From: Morganella morganii
GTDB lineage: Bacteria; Pseudomonadota; Gammaproteobacteria; Enterobacterales; Enterobacteriaceae
Length of the DNA stretch: 64,000 bases
Direction of reading: 5' to 3'
Assembly: GCF_019402645.1 (NCBI RefSeq)
Contig: NZ_VKKS01000001.1
Location: 3,443,207-3,507,206, forward strand
Below the pieces are notes generated by a model, which was not told the DNA's origin, made no database searches, and was given only the letters and a program-made list of their open reading frames with translations. The number at the start of each line of letters is the position of its first letter. Position 1 is the stretch's first letter. The position numbers and the translations under genes are program-made. This document shows positions 55,725 to 64,000 of this stretch, piece by piece.

Positions 55725-56144
55725 ATGAAGAAAGGGGCTTTACTGAACAGTGATGTCTCCGCGGTTATCGCGCGTCTGGGTCATACCGACCATATTACTG
55801 TTGCTGATGCCGGGCTGCCGGTTCCGCCCGCCACACCGCGTATTGATCTGGCATTAACACAGGGTGTGCCGGATTTTATGTCTGTGTTTAAAGTTATCAC
55901 TCAGGAGATGCAGGTGGAAGCCGCACTGATGGCAGAAGACATTCAGACACATAACAGTGAGCTGCATGATGCCATCGTGGCTCATCTGAAAGCTCTGGAA
56001 TTACAGCAGGGTAATGTGATTCAGATTCAGTATGTTACTCACGCTTCTTTCAAATTACAGACACAAAACAGCCGTGCCGTGATCCGGACCGGTGAGTGCA
56101 CACCGTTTGCCAATGTGATGCTGTTTTCCGGCGTGACATTCTGA
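55725..56144 (+). CDS. rbsD: D-ribose pyranase
   Basis: Interconverts beta-pyranose and beta-furanose ribose. 139 residues, with the RbsD/FucU layout: [40 protein letters not shown]. First gene of rbsDACBKR. Confidence 0.97.
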   Translation: MKKGALLNSDVSAVIARLGHTDHITVADAGLPVPPATPRIDLALTQGVPDFMSVFKVITQEMQVEAALMAEDIQTHNSELHDAIVAHLKALELQQGNVIQIQYVTHASFKLQTQNSRAVIRTGECTPFANVMLFSGVTF

Positions 56145-56151
56145 GGTGTCT

Positions 56152-57657
56152 ATGGAACCGTTACTTGAACTCAAAGGTATCGATAAAGCTTTCCCTGGTG
56201 TGAAAGCCTTATCCGGTGCCGCCCTGCGGGTTTATCCCGGCAGAGTGATGGCGCTGGTCGGAGAGAACGGCGCCGGAAAATCCACCATGATGAAAGTACT
56301 GACCGGAATCTATAAAAAAGATGCCGGTCAGATTCTGTTTCTGGGGCAGGAGCGTCAGTTTACGGGGCCGAAATCGTCGCAGGAAGCCGGTATCGGGATT
56401 ATCCATCAGGAACTGAACCTGATCCCGGAACTGACGATTGCAGAGAATATTTTTCTCGGCCGCGAATTTACCGGTCGTTTCGGCAGCATTGACTGGAAAA
56501 GGATGTATGCCGAAGCGGATAAATTACTGGCTCGTCTGAATCTCTCTTACAACAGTCACCGGCTGGTGGCGGAACTGTCTATCGGCGATCAGCAGATGGT
56601 GGAAATCGCCAAGGTGCTCAGTTTTGAATCGAAGGTCATCATTATGGATGAACCGACAGATGCACTGACAGATACCGAAACCGAATCACTTTTCAGTGTG
56701 ATCCGCGAATTGCGTGAACAGGGCTGCGGGATTGTTTATATATCTCACCGTCTGAAAGAAATTTTTGAGATTTGTGATGATGTGACGGTGTTCCGCGACG
56801 GCCAGTTTATCGGTGAAAAACCGGTGTCTGACCTGACAGAAGATACCCTGATTGAAATGATGGTCGGACGTAAGCTGGAAGATCAGTATCCGCGTCTGAA
56901 TCTGCCGCGCGGCAAAGAGAAGCTGGTGGTGAAAAATCTGTGCGGCCGCGATGTGCATGATGTCAGTTTCACGCTGCATGAGAACGAAATTCTCGGCGTT
57001 TCCGGGCTGATGGGTGCCGGGCGTACCGAACTGATGAAAATTATTTACGGCGCGATGGCAAAAACCGGCGGTACTGTCGAAATGGACGGCAAAGTCTGTC
57101 AGATAAACTCGCCGAAAGCCGGTCTGGATAACGGCATCGTGTATATCTCAGAAGACCGCAAACGTGATGGTCTGGTGCTGGGGATGTCGGTAAAAGAGAA
57201 CATGTCTCTGACGGCGCTGCCGTATTTCAGCAGCAAAACCGGACGCCTTAATCATAAAGAAGAGCATCTGACCGTCAGCGATTTTATTCAGTTGTTCAAT
57301 ATCAAAACTCCGGGTATGGATCAGATCATCGGGTTCTTATCCGGCGGTAACCAGCAGAAAGTAGCGATCGCCCGTGGTCTGATGACACGGCCGAAAGTTC
57401 TGATCCTCGATGAACCGACACGCGGTGTGGATGTCGGGGCGAAGAAAGAGATTTATCAGCTAATCAATAAATTTAAACAGGAAGGCCTGAGTATCATCCT
57501 TATTTCATCTGAAATGCCGGAAGTGATGGGGATGAGTGACCGGATTCTGGTCATGCATGAAGGGCGGATAAGCGGTGAATTTGCCGCGGAAAACGTCACT
57601 CAGGAAGCATTAATGGCCGCCGCAGTCGGCAAACAATATGGCGCAGGGCAGGAATAA
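56152..57657 (+). CDS. rbsA: Ribose ABC transporter ATP-binding protein
   Basis: 501 residues with two ABC cassettes. Walker [21 protein letters not shown] in the first; [15 protein letters not shown] signature; the second cassette has the degenerate [16 protein letters not shown] and [19 protein letters not shown] at 56152 chosen ([16 protein letters not shown]), with GAGGTGTCT just upstream. Confidence 0.97.
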   Translation: MEPLLELKGIDKAFPGVKALSGAALRVYPGRVMALVGENGAGKSTMMKVLTGIYKKDAGQILFLGQERQFTGPKSSQEAGIGIIHQELNLIPELTIAENIFLGREFTGRFGSIDWKRMYAEADKLLARLNLSYNSHRLVAELSIGDQQMVEIAKVLSFESKVIIMDEPTDALTDTETESLFSVIRELREQGCGIVYISHRLKEIFEICDDVTVFRDGQFIGEKPVSDLTEDTLIEMMVGRKLEDQYPRLNLPRGKEKLVVKNLCGRDVHDVSFTLHENEILGVSGLMGAGRTELMKIIYGAMAKTGGTVEMDGKVCQINSPKAGLDNGIVYISEDRKRDGLVLGMSVKENMSLTALPYFSSKTGRLNHKEEHLTVSDFIQLFNIKTPGMDQIIGFLSGGNQQKVAIARGLMTRPKVLILDEPTRGVDVGAKKEIYQLINKFKQEGLSIILISSEMPEVMGMSDRILVMHEGRISGEFAAENVTQEALMAAAVGKQYGAGQE

Positions 57658-57660
57658 GAT

Positions 57661-58632
57661 ATGCGTACAGATTCAACCCCGGCGTCTAAACGCTGGTTTT
57701 CCAAAGAATGGCTGCTTGAGCAGAAATCACTGATAGCGCTGCTGATCCTGATTGTGATTGTCTCCATGATCAGTCCTAACTTTTTTACCCTGAATAACCT
57801 GTTCAATATCCTCCAGCAGACCTCTGTTAACGCCATAATGGCCGTGGGGATGACGCTGGTGATCCTGACCTCCGGGATTGACCTGTCTGTCGGCTCTCTG
57901 CTGGCACTGACTGGTGCAGTGGCGGCATCCATGGTGGGTGCGGATGTTAACGCCATTGTTGCGGTCGCAGGTGCACTGGCACTGGGTGCGGCTATCGGCG
58001 GTGTGACCGGAGTGATTGTCGCGAAAGGGAAAGTACAGGCATTTATCGCCACGCTGGTGATGATGCTGTTACTGCGTGGTGTGACCCGTGTGTATACCGA
58101 CGGCAGCCCGGTCAGTACCGGGTTCAGCGATAATGCCGATGTATTCAGCTGGTTTGGTATCGGTCGTCTATTCGGTATTCCGGCACCGGTCTGGCTGATG
58201 ATTGTTGTTTTTGCGGCGGCCTGGTATCTGCTGCATCACACCCGTCTGGGACGTTATATTTATGCGCTGGGCGGTAATGAGTCCGCAACGCGCCTGTCCG
58301 GTATTAATGTCGATAAAATCAAAATCATTGTTTACGCGCTCTGTGGTCTGCTGGCGGCATTAGCCAGTGTGATTGAAGTGGCGCGTTTATCTTCCGCACA
58401 GCCGATGGCCGGTAACGGTTATGAGCTGGATGCGATTGCGGCGGTGGTTCTGGGCGGTACCAGTCTCGCCGGTGGTAAAGGCCGTATTATGGGCACCCTG
58501 ATCGGGGCGCTGATTTTAGGTTTTCTGAACAACGCGCTGAATCTGCTGGGGATCTCTTCCAACTACCAGATGATTGTCAAAGCGGTTGTGATTTTGCTGG
58601 CTGTACTCGTTGATAACAAAAGCAGTAAATAA
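57661..58632 (+). CDS. rbsC: Ribose ABC transporter permease
   Basis: 323 residues, with the carbohydrate-uptake permease pattern: VNAIMAVGMTLVILTSGIDL, SVGSLLALTGAVAASMVG, YALGGNESATRLSGINVDKI and VVLGGTSLAGGKGRI. Four bases after rbsA. Confidence 0.97.
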   Translation: MRTDSTPASKRWFSKEWLLEQKSLIALLILIVIVSMISPNFFTLNNLFNILQQTSVNAIMAVGMTLVILTSGIDLSVGSLLALTGAVAASMVGADVNAIVAVAGALALGAAIGGVTGVIVAKGKVQAFIATLVMMLLLRGVTRVYTDGSPVSTGFSDNADVFSWFGIGRLFGIPAPVWLMIVVFAAAWYLLHHTRLGRYIYALGGNESATRLSGINVDKIKIIVYALCGLLAALASVIEVARLSSAQPMAGNGYELDAIAAVVLGGTSLAGGKGRIMGTLIGALILGFLNNALNLLGISSNYQMIVKAVVILLAVLVDNKSSK

Positions 58633-58665
58633 CCCACTTACCCGAATCCTGCAAGGAACTGAAAC

Positions 58666-59556
58666 ATGAAACTGAAAAAGATTGCGACCCTTTTCTCTGT
58701 TGTTGCACTGAGCGCGACTATCAGCGCTAATGCACTGGCAAAAGAGTCCATTGCGCTGGTGATCTCCACACTGAATAACCCGTTCTTTGTCACCATGAAA
58801 GACAGTGCACAGAAAGAAGCAGATAAACTCGGTTACGACCTGGTGGTTCTGGATTCCATGGATAACCCGGCAAAAGAACTGGCTAACGTGCAGGATCTGA
58901 CAGTGAAAGGCACTAAACTGATGCTGATTAACCCGACAGACTCTGATGCGGTCGGTAACGCTGTGATTCTGGCCAACAAAGCCAATATCCCGGTTATCAC
59001 GCTGGATCGTGTTGCCAACAAAGGTGAAGTTGTCAGTCACGTCGCATCTGACAACGTCCTCGGCGGCAAACTGGCCGGTGATTTTATTGCCCGTAAAACC
59101 GGCGCGGATGCCAAAGTTATTCAGCTGGAAGGTATCACCGGGACTTCTGCTTCCCGTGAGCGCGGCGAAGGTTTCAGACAGGCGGTTGCTGAGCATAAAA
59201 TGAATGTTCTGGCCAGCCAGCCGGCGGATTTCGACCGTACCAAAGGTTTGAACGTCATGCAGAACCTGCTGACTGCACATCCGGCTGTTCAGGCGGTATT
59301 TGCCCAGAACGATGAAATGGCGTTAGGTGCGCAGCGTGCATTACAGACTGCCGGCCGTGATGATGTGCTGGTGGTCGGCTTCGACGGCACGGCTGACGGC
59401 ATCAAAGCTGTGAAAGGCGGTAAACTGGGTGCAACTGTGGCACAGCGTCCTGACCAGATCGGTATCATCGGTATTCAGACTGCGGATAAAGTTCTGAAAG
59501 GTGAAAAAACCGATAAAACCATTCCGGTTGAGTTAGAACTGATTGTAAAAGACTAA
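58666..59556 (+). CDS. rbsB: D-ribose periplasmic binding protein
   Basis: Periplasmic receptor of the ribose importer and of ribose taxis. 296 residues with a signal peptide ending SANALA (residue 25); mature protein begins [20 protein letters not shown]. Sugar-binding residues lie in NNPFF and [24 protein letters not shown] and [12 protein letters not shown] are also conserved. Confidence 0.97.
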   Translation: MKLKKIATLFSVVALSATISANALAKESIALVISTLNNPFFVTMKDSAQKEADKLGYDLVVLDSMDNPAKELANVQDLTVKGTKLMLINPTDSDAVGNAVILANKANIPVITLDRVANKGEVVSHVASDNVLGGKLAGDFIARKTGADAKVIQLEGITGTSASRERGEGFRQAVAEHKMNVLASQPADFDRTKGLNVMQNLLTAHPAVQAVFAQNDEMALGAQRALQTAGRDDVLVVGFDGTADGIKAVKGGKLGATVAQRPDQIGIIGIQTADKVLKGEKTDKTIPVELELIVKD

Positions 59557-59568
59557 CGATATCAGCCT

Positions 59569-59592
59569 CCCCGGCACAGCGTGCCGGGGAGT
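59569..59592 (+). promoter_or_regulatory. Hairpin between rbsB and rbsK
   Basis: CCCCGGCAC and GTGCCGGGGA form a short, strong stem with no T-run. Likely to protect the rbsB transcript 3' end and to limit rbsK expression rather than stop all transcription. Confidence 0.6.
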
Positions 59593-59620
59593 ATTGTCAG
59601 CAATTAAGGAAATAAAGGTA

Positions 59621-60547
59621 ATGACAACATCCCGTCTGACCGTTCTCGGCAGTATTAATGTCGATCATATTATGAATATTGCACAATTTCCGGCTCCGGG
59701 CGAAACGGTGATCGGTAAGCAATATCAGACAGCCTTCGGCGGCAAAGGCGCGAACCAGGCTGTGGCCTGCGGGCGCAGCGGTGCTGATATTACCTTTATT
59801 GCCTGTGTGGGGGATGATGCCATCGGCGCGGAAATTCTGGTGCAATTGCAGCGCGACCGCATTCATACCGCTGCAATCAGCGTGGTGCCGGAAGCGACCA
59901 CCGGCGTGGCAATGATCTTTGTTAATGAAGACGGTGAAAACGTCATTGGTATCAGTGCCGGTGCCAATGCCGCGCTGACGCCGGAACATTTTGCACCTTA
60001 TAAGAGGATTGTTGAGCAATCCGATGCCCTGCTAATGCAGCTGGAATCCCCGCTGGAAACCGTGATTGCCGCCGCTGCGGCCGCAAAAAATCATCAGACC
60101 AAAGTGATCCTCAATCCGGCTCCGGCGCGGGAATTACCGGACAACCTGCTGAAGCTGGTGGATGTTATCACCCCGAATGAAACCGAAGCGGAAAAACTGA
60201 CCGGTATTTCTGTCAGTGATGAAACCGGAGCAGCCAAAGCCGCGCAGGTACTGCATGATAAAGGTATTGAACAGGTGCTGATCACCCTGGGCAGCCGCGG
60301 TGTCTGGCTGAGTGTCAATGGTGAAGGCCGCCGTATTCCGGGCTTTAAAGTCAATGCGGTGGATACTATCGCGGCCGGCGATACCTTTAATGGTGCGTAT
60401 GTCACTGCCCTGCTGGAAGGAAAACCGGCAGATGACGCTGTGCGTTTTGCCCATGCGGCGGCTGCGATCTCCGTCACCCGCCGGGGAGCACAGCCATCTG
60501 TGCCGTGGCGCCGTGAAATAGATGCTTTCCTTGCGGAGCGTGGTTAA
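59621..60547 (+). CDS. rbsK: Ribokinase
   Basis: Phosphorylates ribose to ribose-5-P. 308 residues (E. coli 309) from the ATG at 59621. PfkB family: [40 protein letters not shown], and the catalytic aspartate motif [20 protein letters not shown] near 250. Confidence 0.97.
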   Translation: MTTSRLTVLGSINVDHIMNIAQFPAPGETVIGKQYQTAFGGKGANQAVACGRSGADITFIACVGDDAIGAEILVQLQRDRIHTAAISVVPEATTGVAMIFVNEDGENVIGISAGANAALTPEHFAPYKRIVEQSDALLMQLESPLETVIAAAAAAKNHQTKVILNPAPARELPDNLLKLVDVITPNETEAEKLTGISVSDETGAAKAAQVLHDKGIEQVLITLGSRGVWLSVNGEGRRIPGFKVNAVDTIAAGDTFNGAYVTALLEGKPADDAVRFAHAAAAISVTRRGAQPSVPWRREIDAFLAERG

Positions 60548-60551
60548 AACT

Positions 60552-61553
60552 GTGGCGACGATGAAAGATGTGGCACGGCTGGCGGGGGTTTCCACTTCGA
60601 CAGTTTCCCATGTCATCAACAATAACCGTTTTGTCAGTGACGGTGTACGCAAGAAAGTGAATGATGCCATTGCCGAACTGAATTATGCGCCGTCTGCGCT
60701 TGCGCGCAGCCTGAAAATGAACCGCACAAACACCATCGGGATGCTGGTGACCACCAGTAATAACCCGTTTTATGCGGAAGTCGTCCGGGGGGTGGAGCGC
60801 AGTTGCTATGAGCGCGGCTACAGCCTGATCCTCTGTAATACGGAAGGGGATCACAAACGGATGAACAGCAGCCTGGAAACCCTGCTGCAAAAGCGGGTGG
60901 ATGGTCTGCTGCTGATGTGTACGGAGATAAAAGGCCCGTCAGCAGATGTGCTCAGCCGCTATCCGCGGCTGCCGATGGTCATGATGGACTGGTCGCCGTT
61001 TGAATTCGGCGGGGATGTGATTCAGGATAACTCTTTCCTCGGCGGTGAAATCGCCACCAATCATCTTATCGAAAACGGCTTTACCCGGATTGCCTGTATT
61101 GCCGGGCCGCTGGATAAATCACCGGCCAAATCCCGTCTGGACGGTTTTTACCGTGCGATGGCCCAGGCCGGGCTGGATGTACTGCCGGAGTATGTGCTGG
61201 AGAGTGATTTTGAATTCAGCGGCGGTTTCAGCGCAATGAATCAGCTGCTTTCTCTGCCGGTGCCGCCGCAGGCGGTATTTGCCGGTAACGATGCGATGGC
61301 GGTCGGTGCTTATCAGGCTATCTGGCAGAAAGGATTGCGTATCCCGCAGGATATTGCGGTCATCGGTTATGATGATATCGACCTGGCAGCATTCCTCACC
61401 CCGCCGCTGACTACTATTCATCAGCCTAAAGATGAGCTGGGAAAACTGGCTGTGGATAAACTTCTGAGGCGTATGGATGACGCGGATGCACCTTCTGATT
61501 TACTGGTGCTGACCCCGGCGCTGATAAACCGGGGTTCTGTTATCCTCCGTTAA
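60552..61553 (+). CDS. rbsR: Ribose operon repressor RbsR
   Basis: LacI-family repressor with ribose as inducer. N-terminal helix-turn-helix [20 protein letters not shown] and the minor-groove hinge helix [11 protein letters not shown], then a periplasmic-binding-like domain. Starts at GTG 60552 (333 residues, same reading start as E. coli VATMKDV), or at ATG 60561; five bases after the rbsK stop. Its tail overlaps the convergent hsrA gene by four bases. Confidence 0.95.
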   Translation: MATMKDVARLAGVSTSTVSHVINNNRFVSDGVRKKVNDAIAELNYAPSALARSLKMNRTNTIGMLVTTSNNPFYAEVVRGVERSCYERGYSLILCNTEGDHKRMNSSLETLLQKRVDGLLLMCTEIKGPSADVLSRYPRLPMVMMDWSPFEFGGDVIQDNSFLGGEIATNHLIENGFTRIACIAGPLDKSPAKSRLDGFYRAMAQAGLDVLPEYVLESDFEFSGGFSAMNQLLSLPVPPQAVFAGNDAMAVGAYQAIWQKGLRIPQDIAVIGYDDIDLAAFLTPPLTTIHQPKDELGKLAVDKLLRRMDDADAPSDLLVLTPALINRGSVILR

Positions 61554-62965
61554 TGTGAGGCCGGGCTGTCTGAGGGGCGGGTTTTCTTTTTAATCATATT
61601 CCGCCCGTCAGTCCGGCTCAGGAACAGGAACACAAACGCCGACAGAATCGTCATCACCCCGACAGTCACAAATGTCGCGTGGAAATTATCAACGATTGAT
61701 CCCCAATCCTGAGACTCAAAATAGCGTAATACAGACGCACTCACCGCAATCCCGAAACTGATGGAAAGCTGCTGGGTCACGGCCAGCACACTGTTACCGG
61801 AACTGGCATTGTGCTCTGTCAGATCCGCGAGAGTAATGGTATTCATTGCCGTAAACTGCGTGGACATCGCCATCCCGAGAATAAACAGCGGCAGAACCAG
61901 GAGATAAATCGACATTCCCGGCGACTGGAAATAGAAGGATGAAATGATTGCGCCGATCACCAGTGTGACCGCAAATAATGTCAGACGATAGCCGTAGCGG
62001 CGAAGAATCTGAGTGACCGCCGATTTTGCCAGAATAGAGCCGATAGCTGTCGGGGCCATCATCATCCCTGCCACCACTGCCGGATAACCAAAACCAACCT
62101 GTAACATCAGTGGCATCAGAAACGGAATACAGCCGGTACCCAGTCTTGTGGCAACGTTACCGGCGATCCCGACGCTGAATGTCCGTGTGCGGAACAGACT
62201 CAGCGGGATAATCGGAGCTGCAATACGGCGGGCGTGCAGTGCATAGACAGTCAGCAGGGCAAAACCACTACCCATCACCAGGAATGGTGTCGCCGCTGCC
62301 AGGGCATTATCCCCGAACAGATCCAGACTGACAGAAACAGACACCAGCCCGGCACCGAGCAGGGCAAAGCCTAATGTATCAAACCGGCGCTTCGGCATGG
62401 TGAAATCGGGCATATGGCGGATGGCGTAGATAATCCCCAGAATCCCGATAGGAATATTAATGATAAAAATCCAGTGCCAGGTAGCGTAAGTCACCAGGAT
62501 CCCGCCGAGCAGCGGCCCCAGCACCGGGCCGACTAATCCCGGAATAGTCACAAAGTTGAGAATCGGCAGCAGTTCGCTGCGCGGATAAGCACGCAGCAAT
62601 GCCAGCCGGGCAACCGGCATCATCATCGCCCCGCCTATCCCCTGAATAATCCGCGATACCACCAGAAACGGCAGATTAGGTGAAAAGGCACATAATAAAG
62701 AACCGAAGGAAAACAGAATCACTGCAATGATAAACACCCGCCGGGTACCGAAGCGGTCAGCCAGCCAGCCGCTGACCGGGATCAGCAGCGCTACTGTCAG
62801 GGTATAACTGATAACAGCGGACTGCATCGCCAGCGGAGAGTGGTTCAGGCTTCTGGCAATATCCGGCAGTGCGGTGTTCAGAATGGTGGCATCCAGCGCC
62901 TGCATAAAGAACGCCATCGCGGCAATCCACGGCAGACCCGCCATATTCCGGGCTGTTTTAAACAT
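61550..62965 (-). CDS. hsrA: MFS multidrug-type transporter HsrA
   Basis: 471 residues and 14 predicted membrane segments (DHA2 family). [20 protein letters not shown] in helix 1 and the drug-proton motif [19 protein letters not shown] in loop 2-3 are typical. E. coli has hsrA (yieO) in the same place between rbsR and yieP. Its substrate is not known. Confidence 0.9.
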   Translation of the reverse strand: MFKTARNMAGLPWIAAMAFFMQALDATILNTALPDIARSLNHSPLAMQSAVISYTLTVALLIPVSGWLADRFGTRRVFIIAVILFSFGSLLCAFSPNLPFLVVSRIIQGIGGAMMMPVARLALLRAYPRSELLPILNFVTIPGLVGPVLGPLLGGILVTYATWHWIFIINIPIGILGIIYAIRHMPDFTMPKRRFDTLGFALLGAGLVSVSVSLDLFGDNALAAATPFLVMGSGFALLTVYALHARRIAAPIIPLSLFRTRTFSVGIAGNVATRLGTGCIPFLMPLMLQVGFGYPAVVAGMMMAPTAIGSILAKSAVTQILRRYGYRLTLFAVTLVIGAIISSFYFQSPGMSIYLLVLPLFILGMAMSTQFTAMNTITLADLTEHNASSGNSVLAVTQQLSISFGIAVSASVLRYFESQDWGSIVDNFHATFVTVGVMTILSAFVFLFLSRTDGRNMIKKKTRPSDSPASH

Positions 62966-63018
62966 GTTTTCCCTTAATGCATTATCTCTTAATAGTCAGT
63001 AGTGCAACTATTACATAT

Positions 63019-63705
63019 TCACACTTTGCTCAACAACACCTGACATGCCTGACGGGCACGTTCTCCGTTCCCGTCGATAATGGCATCCACAATTTCTTTG
63101 TGGAGATCAATCTCAATAACCTGATTGGTGGTGATGGATTCAAAGAAGTTGTGATATACAAAATCAAATAAATTCGCGAAAGAAGCAAAAAACGGATTTC
63201 CGCATGCCTGATAAATAAGGTGATGGAAGCGGTGATCAACGGCTATCCATTTATCCCGCTCAAAATGGCCGGATAATAATGTCATCTCTTTTAACAGAAA
63301 GGAGAGTGACTGTTTTTGTTCTTTTCCTGCATTTGCTGCTGTCAGTGCGCAGGCCTGGGGTTCAATCGCGGCGCGCAGCTCGCGGAAATATTTCAGTACC
63401 TGCTGGTGGTCTCCGCTGCTCAGCCACCACTTAATAAAGTCATGATCAAGGAAATTCCAGCTTATCACCGGCATCACACGGGTACCGATGCGCGGACGCG
63501 GCAAGACCATTCCTTTCGCCGCCAGCATTTTTACTGCCTCACGGACTGCCGTCCGGCTTACCCCGAACTGCTCTGCCAACTCAATCTCACCCGGCAGAAT
63601 AGACTCCGGCGGATATTGGCCGGATAAAATCTGCTGCCCCAGTTTTTCAGCCAGAAGGTAAGACAGGTTCTTTTGTGACGCATTGAGTTGTTCTGAAAAC
63701 TGCAT
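63019..63705 (-). CDS. yieP: FadR/GntR-family regulator YieP
   Basis: 228 residues (E. coli 230) from ATG 63705, preceded by AAGGAATCAGA; a longer frame upstream runs into the rRNA promoter region and is not expected. Winged helix: LGQQILSGQYPPESILPGEI, ELAEQFGVSRTAVREAVKML; FCD effector domain with the conserved RELRAAIEPQACALTAANAG and histidines such as DHRFHHLIYQACGNPFF for metal or ligand binding. Confidence 0.92.
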   Translation of the reverse strand: MQFSEQLNASQKNLSYLLAEKLGQQILSGQYPPESILPGEIELAEQFGVSRTAVREAVKMLAAKGMVLPRPRIGTRVMPVISWNFLDHDFIKWWLSSGDHQQVLKYFRELRAAIEPQACALTAANAGKEQKQSLSFLLKEMTLLSGHFERDKWIAVDHRFHHLIYQACGNPFFASFANLFDFVYHNFFESITTNQVIEIDLHKEIVDAIIDGNGERARQACQVLLSKV

Positions 63706-63858
63706 TCTGATTCCTTGGTGCGATGCATTAACAAAGCGGGATAATGATATATATGAAGCATTATGGTGCATATTAATGACAAAACAGGCGAATAAAAGCG
63801 CAAATATACATGTTTTGTCTAAAAAAAACGCGAACAAACATTTTTTTGCAATAAACAC

Positions 63859-63893
63859 TTGCGTGATCTCAGCGAGTGTCTATAATGCGCCAC
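63859..63893 (+). promoter_or_regulatory. rRNA operon promoter P1
   Basis: TTGCGT (63859-63864) and TATAAT (63881-63886) with a 16-base spacer, followed by the GCGCCACC discriminator typical of rRNA P1 promoters, which responds to ppGpp. A/T-rich sequence upstream (63800-63855) can act as an UP element. Confidence 0.93.
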
Positions 63894-63966
63894 CACTGAC
63901 ACGGAACAACGCGATAACACGCGGTTCCGGCAGAAAGAGAAAAAGCGGAAAGTTGAAAAACAACGC

Positions 63967-63995
63967 TTGACTCGAAGGGGCTGGAAACGTAATAT
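63967..63995 (+). promoter_or_regulatory. rRNA operon promoter P2
   Basis: TTGACT (63967-63972), 17 bases, then TAATAT (63990-63995). The rRNA genes themselves start beyond position 64000. Confidence 0.85.
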
Positions 63996-64000
63996 ACGCA

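Noticed and set aside
60134..60670. Open frame on the minus strand opposite rbsK and rbsR
   Set aside because: Shadow of two well-identified coding genes; composition follows the complementary codons.
63706..63858. N-terminal extension of yieP
   Set aside because: It runs into the A/T-rich upstream element of the rRNA promoter, and the ATG at 63705 has a good ribosome site and the length of the family.

Overview
The window looks like an enterobacterial chromosome around the replication origin. Gene order from mnmE-yidC-yidD-rnpA-rpmH / dnaA-dnaN-recF-gyrB, through glmS-glmU-atp-rsmG-mnmG-oriC-mioC-asnC-asnA-viaA-ravA, to rbsDACBKR-hsrA-yieP and the promoters of an rRNA operon follows the Escherichia coli plan. 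The protein sequences are clearly diverged from E. coli and base composition is about 50% GC. Together with a glutamate acid-resistance block next to gyrB and a hemophilin/Slam locus next to fdhD, this suggests Morganellaceae, most likely Morganella. The genus is an inference from gene content and composition, not a database match.

Left part (1-11,980): a selenocysteine formate dehydrogenase alpha subunit (fdoG, cut by the window edge) faces away from fdhD. They are followed by a GNAT protein and a small secreted protein. Next comes an iron-type locus with a Fur-box-like site: a hemophilin-like secreted protein, its Slam (type XI secretion) outer-membrane translocator, a large TonB-dependent receptor and a private TonB. 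Two of the four genes carry frameshifts: Slam by three tandem copies of CCAGG, TonB somewhere between its linker and its C-terminal domain. The receptor and hemophore are intact. A TetR-type regulator closes the block.

Core replication and RNA block (12,000-22,770): mnmE, yidC, yidD, rnpA and rpmH run left; dnaA, dnaN, recF and gyrB run right. The rpmH-dnaA gap holds DnaA boxes and a dense cluster of GATC sites.

Accessory block (22,770-35,650): marC-family gene, an APC permease, then gadB-gadC-glsA (glutamate decarboxylase, glutamate/GABA antiporter, glutaminase). An exact 31-base repeat that includes the gyrB terminator flanks the marC/permease pair. Then come asd, nagK, a lone DUF2169 protein (a family known from type VI secretion loci), an Aer-like energy sensor and an unexplained non-coding stretch beyond the glmS terminator, where Tn7-type elements usually insert.

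Right part (35,650-64,000): glmU-glmS, the nine-gene ATP synthase operon, rsmG-mnmG, a textbook oriC (three 13-mers, DnaA boxes), mioC, the asnC/asnA divergent pair with a strong palindromic operator-like site, viaA-ravA, a single-domain AA10 lytic polysaccharide monooxygenase where E. coli has kup, the complete ribose operon with two RbsR-type palindromes, hsrA, yieP and, at the very end, tandem rRNA promoters P1 and P2 reading out of the window.

No CRISPR array, prophage, complete insertion sequence or tRNA was recognised. The most interesting region is the hemophilin/Slam/TonB locus and its two frameshifts.
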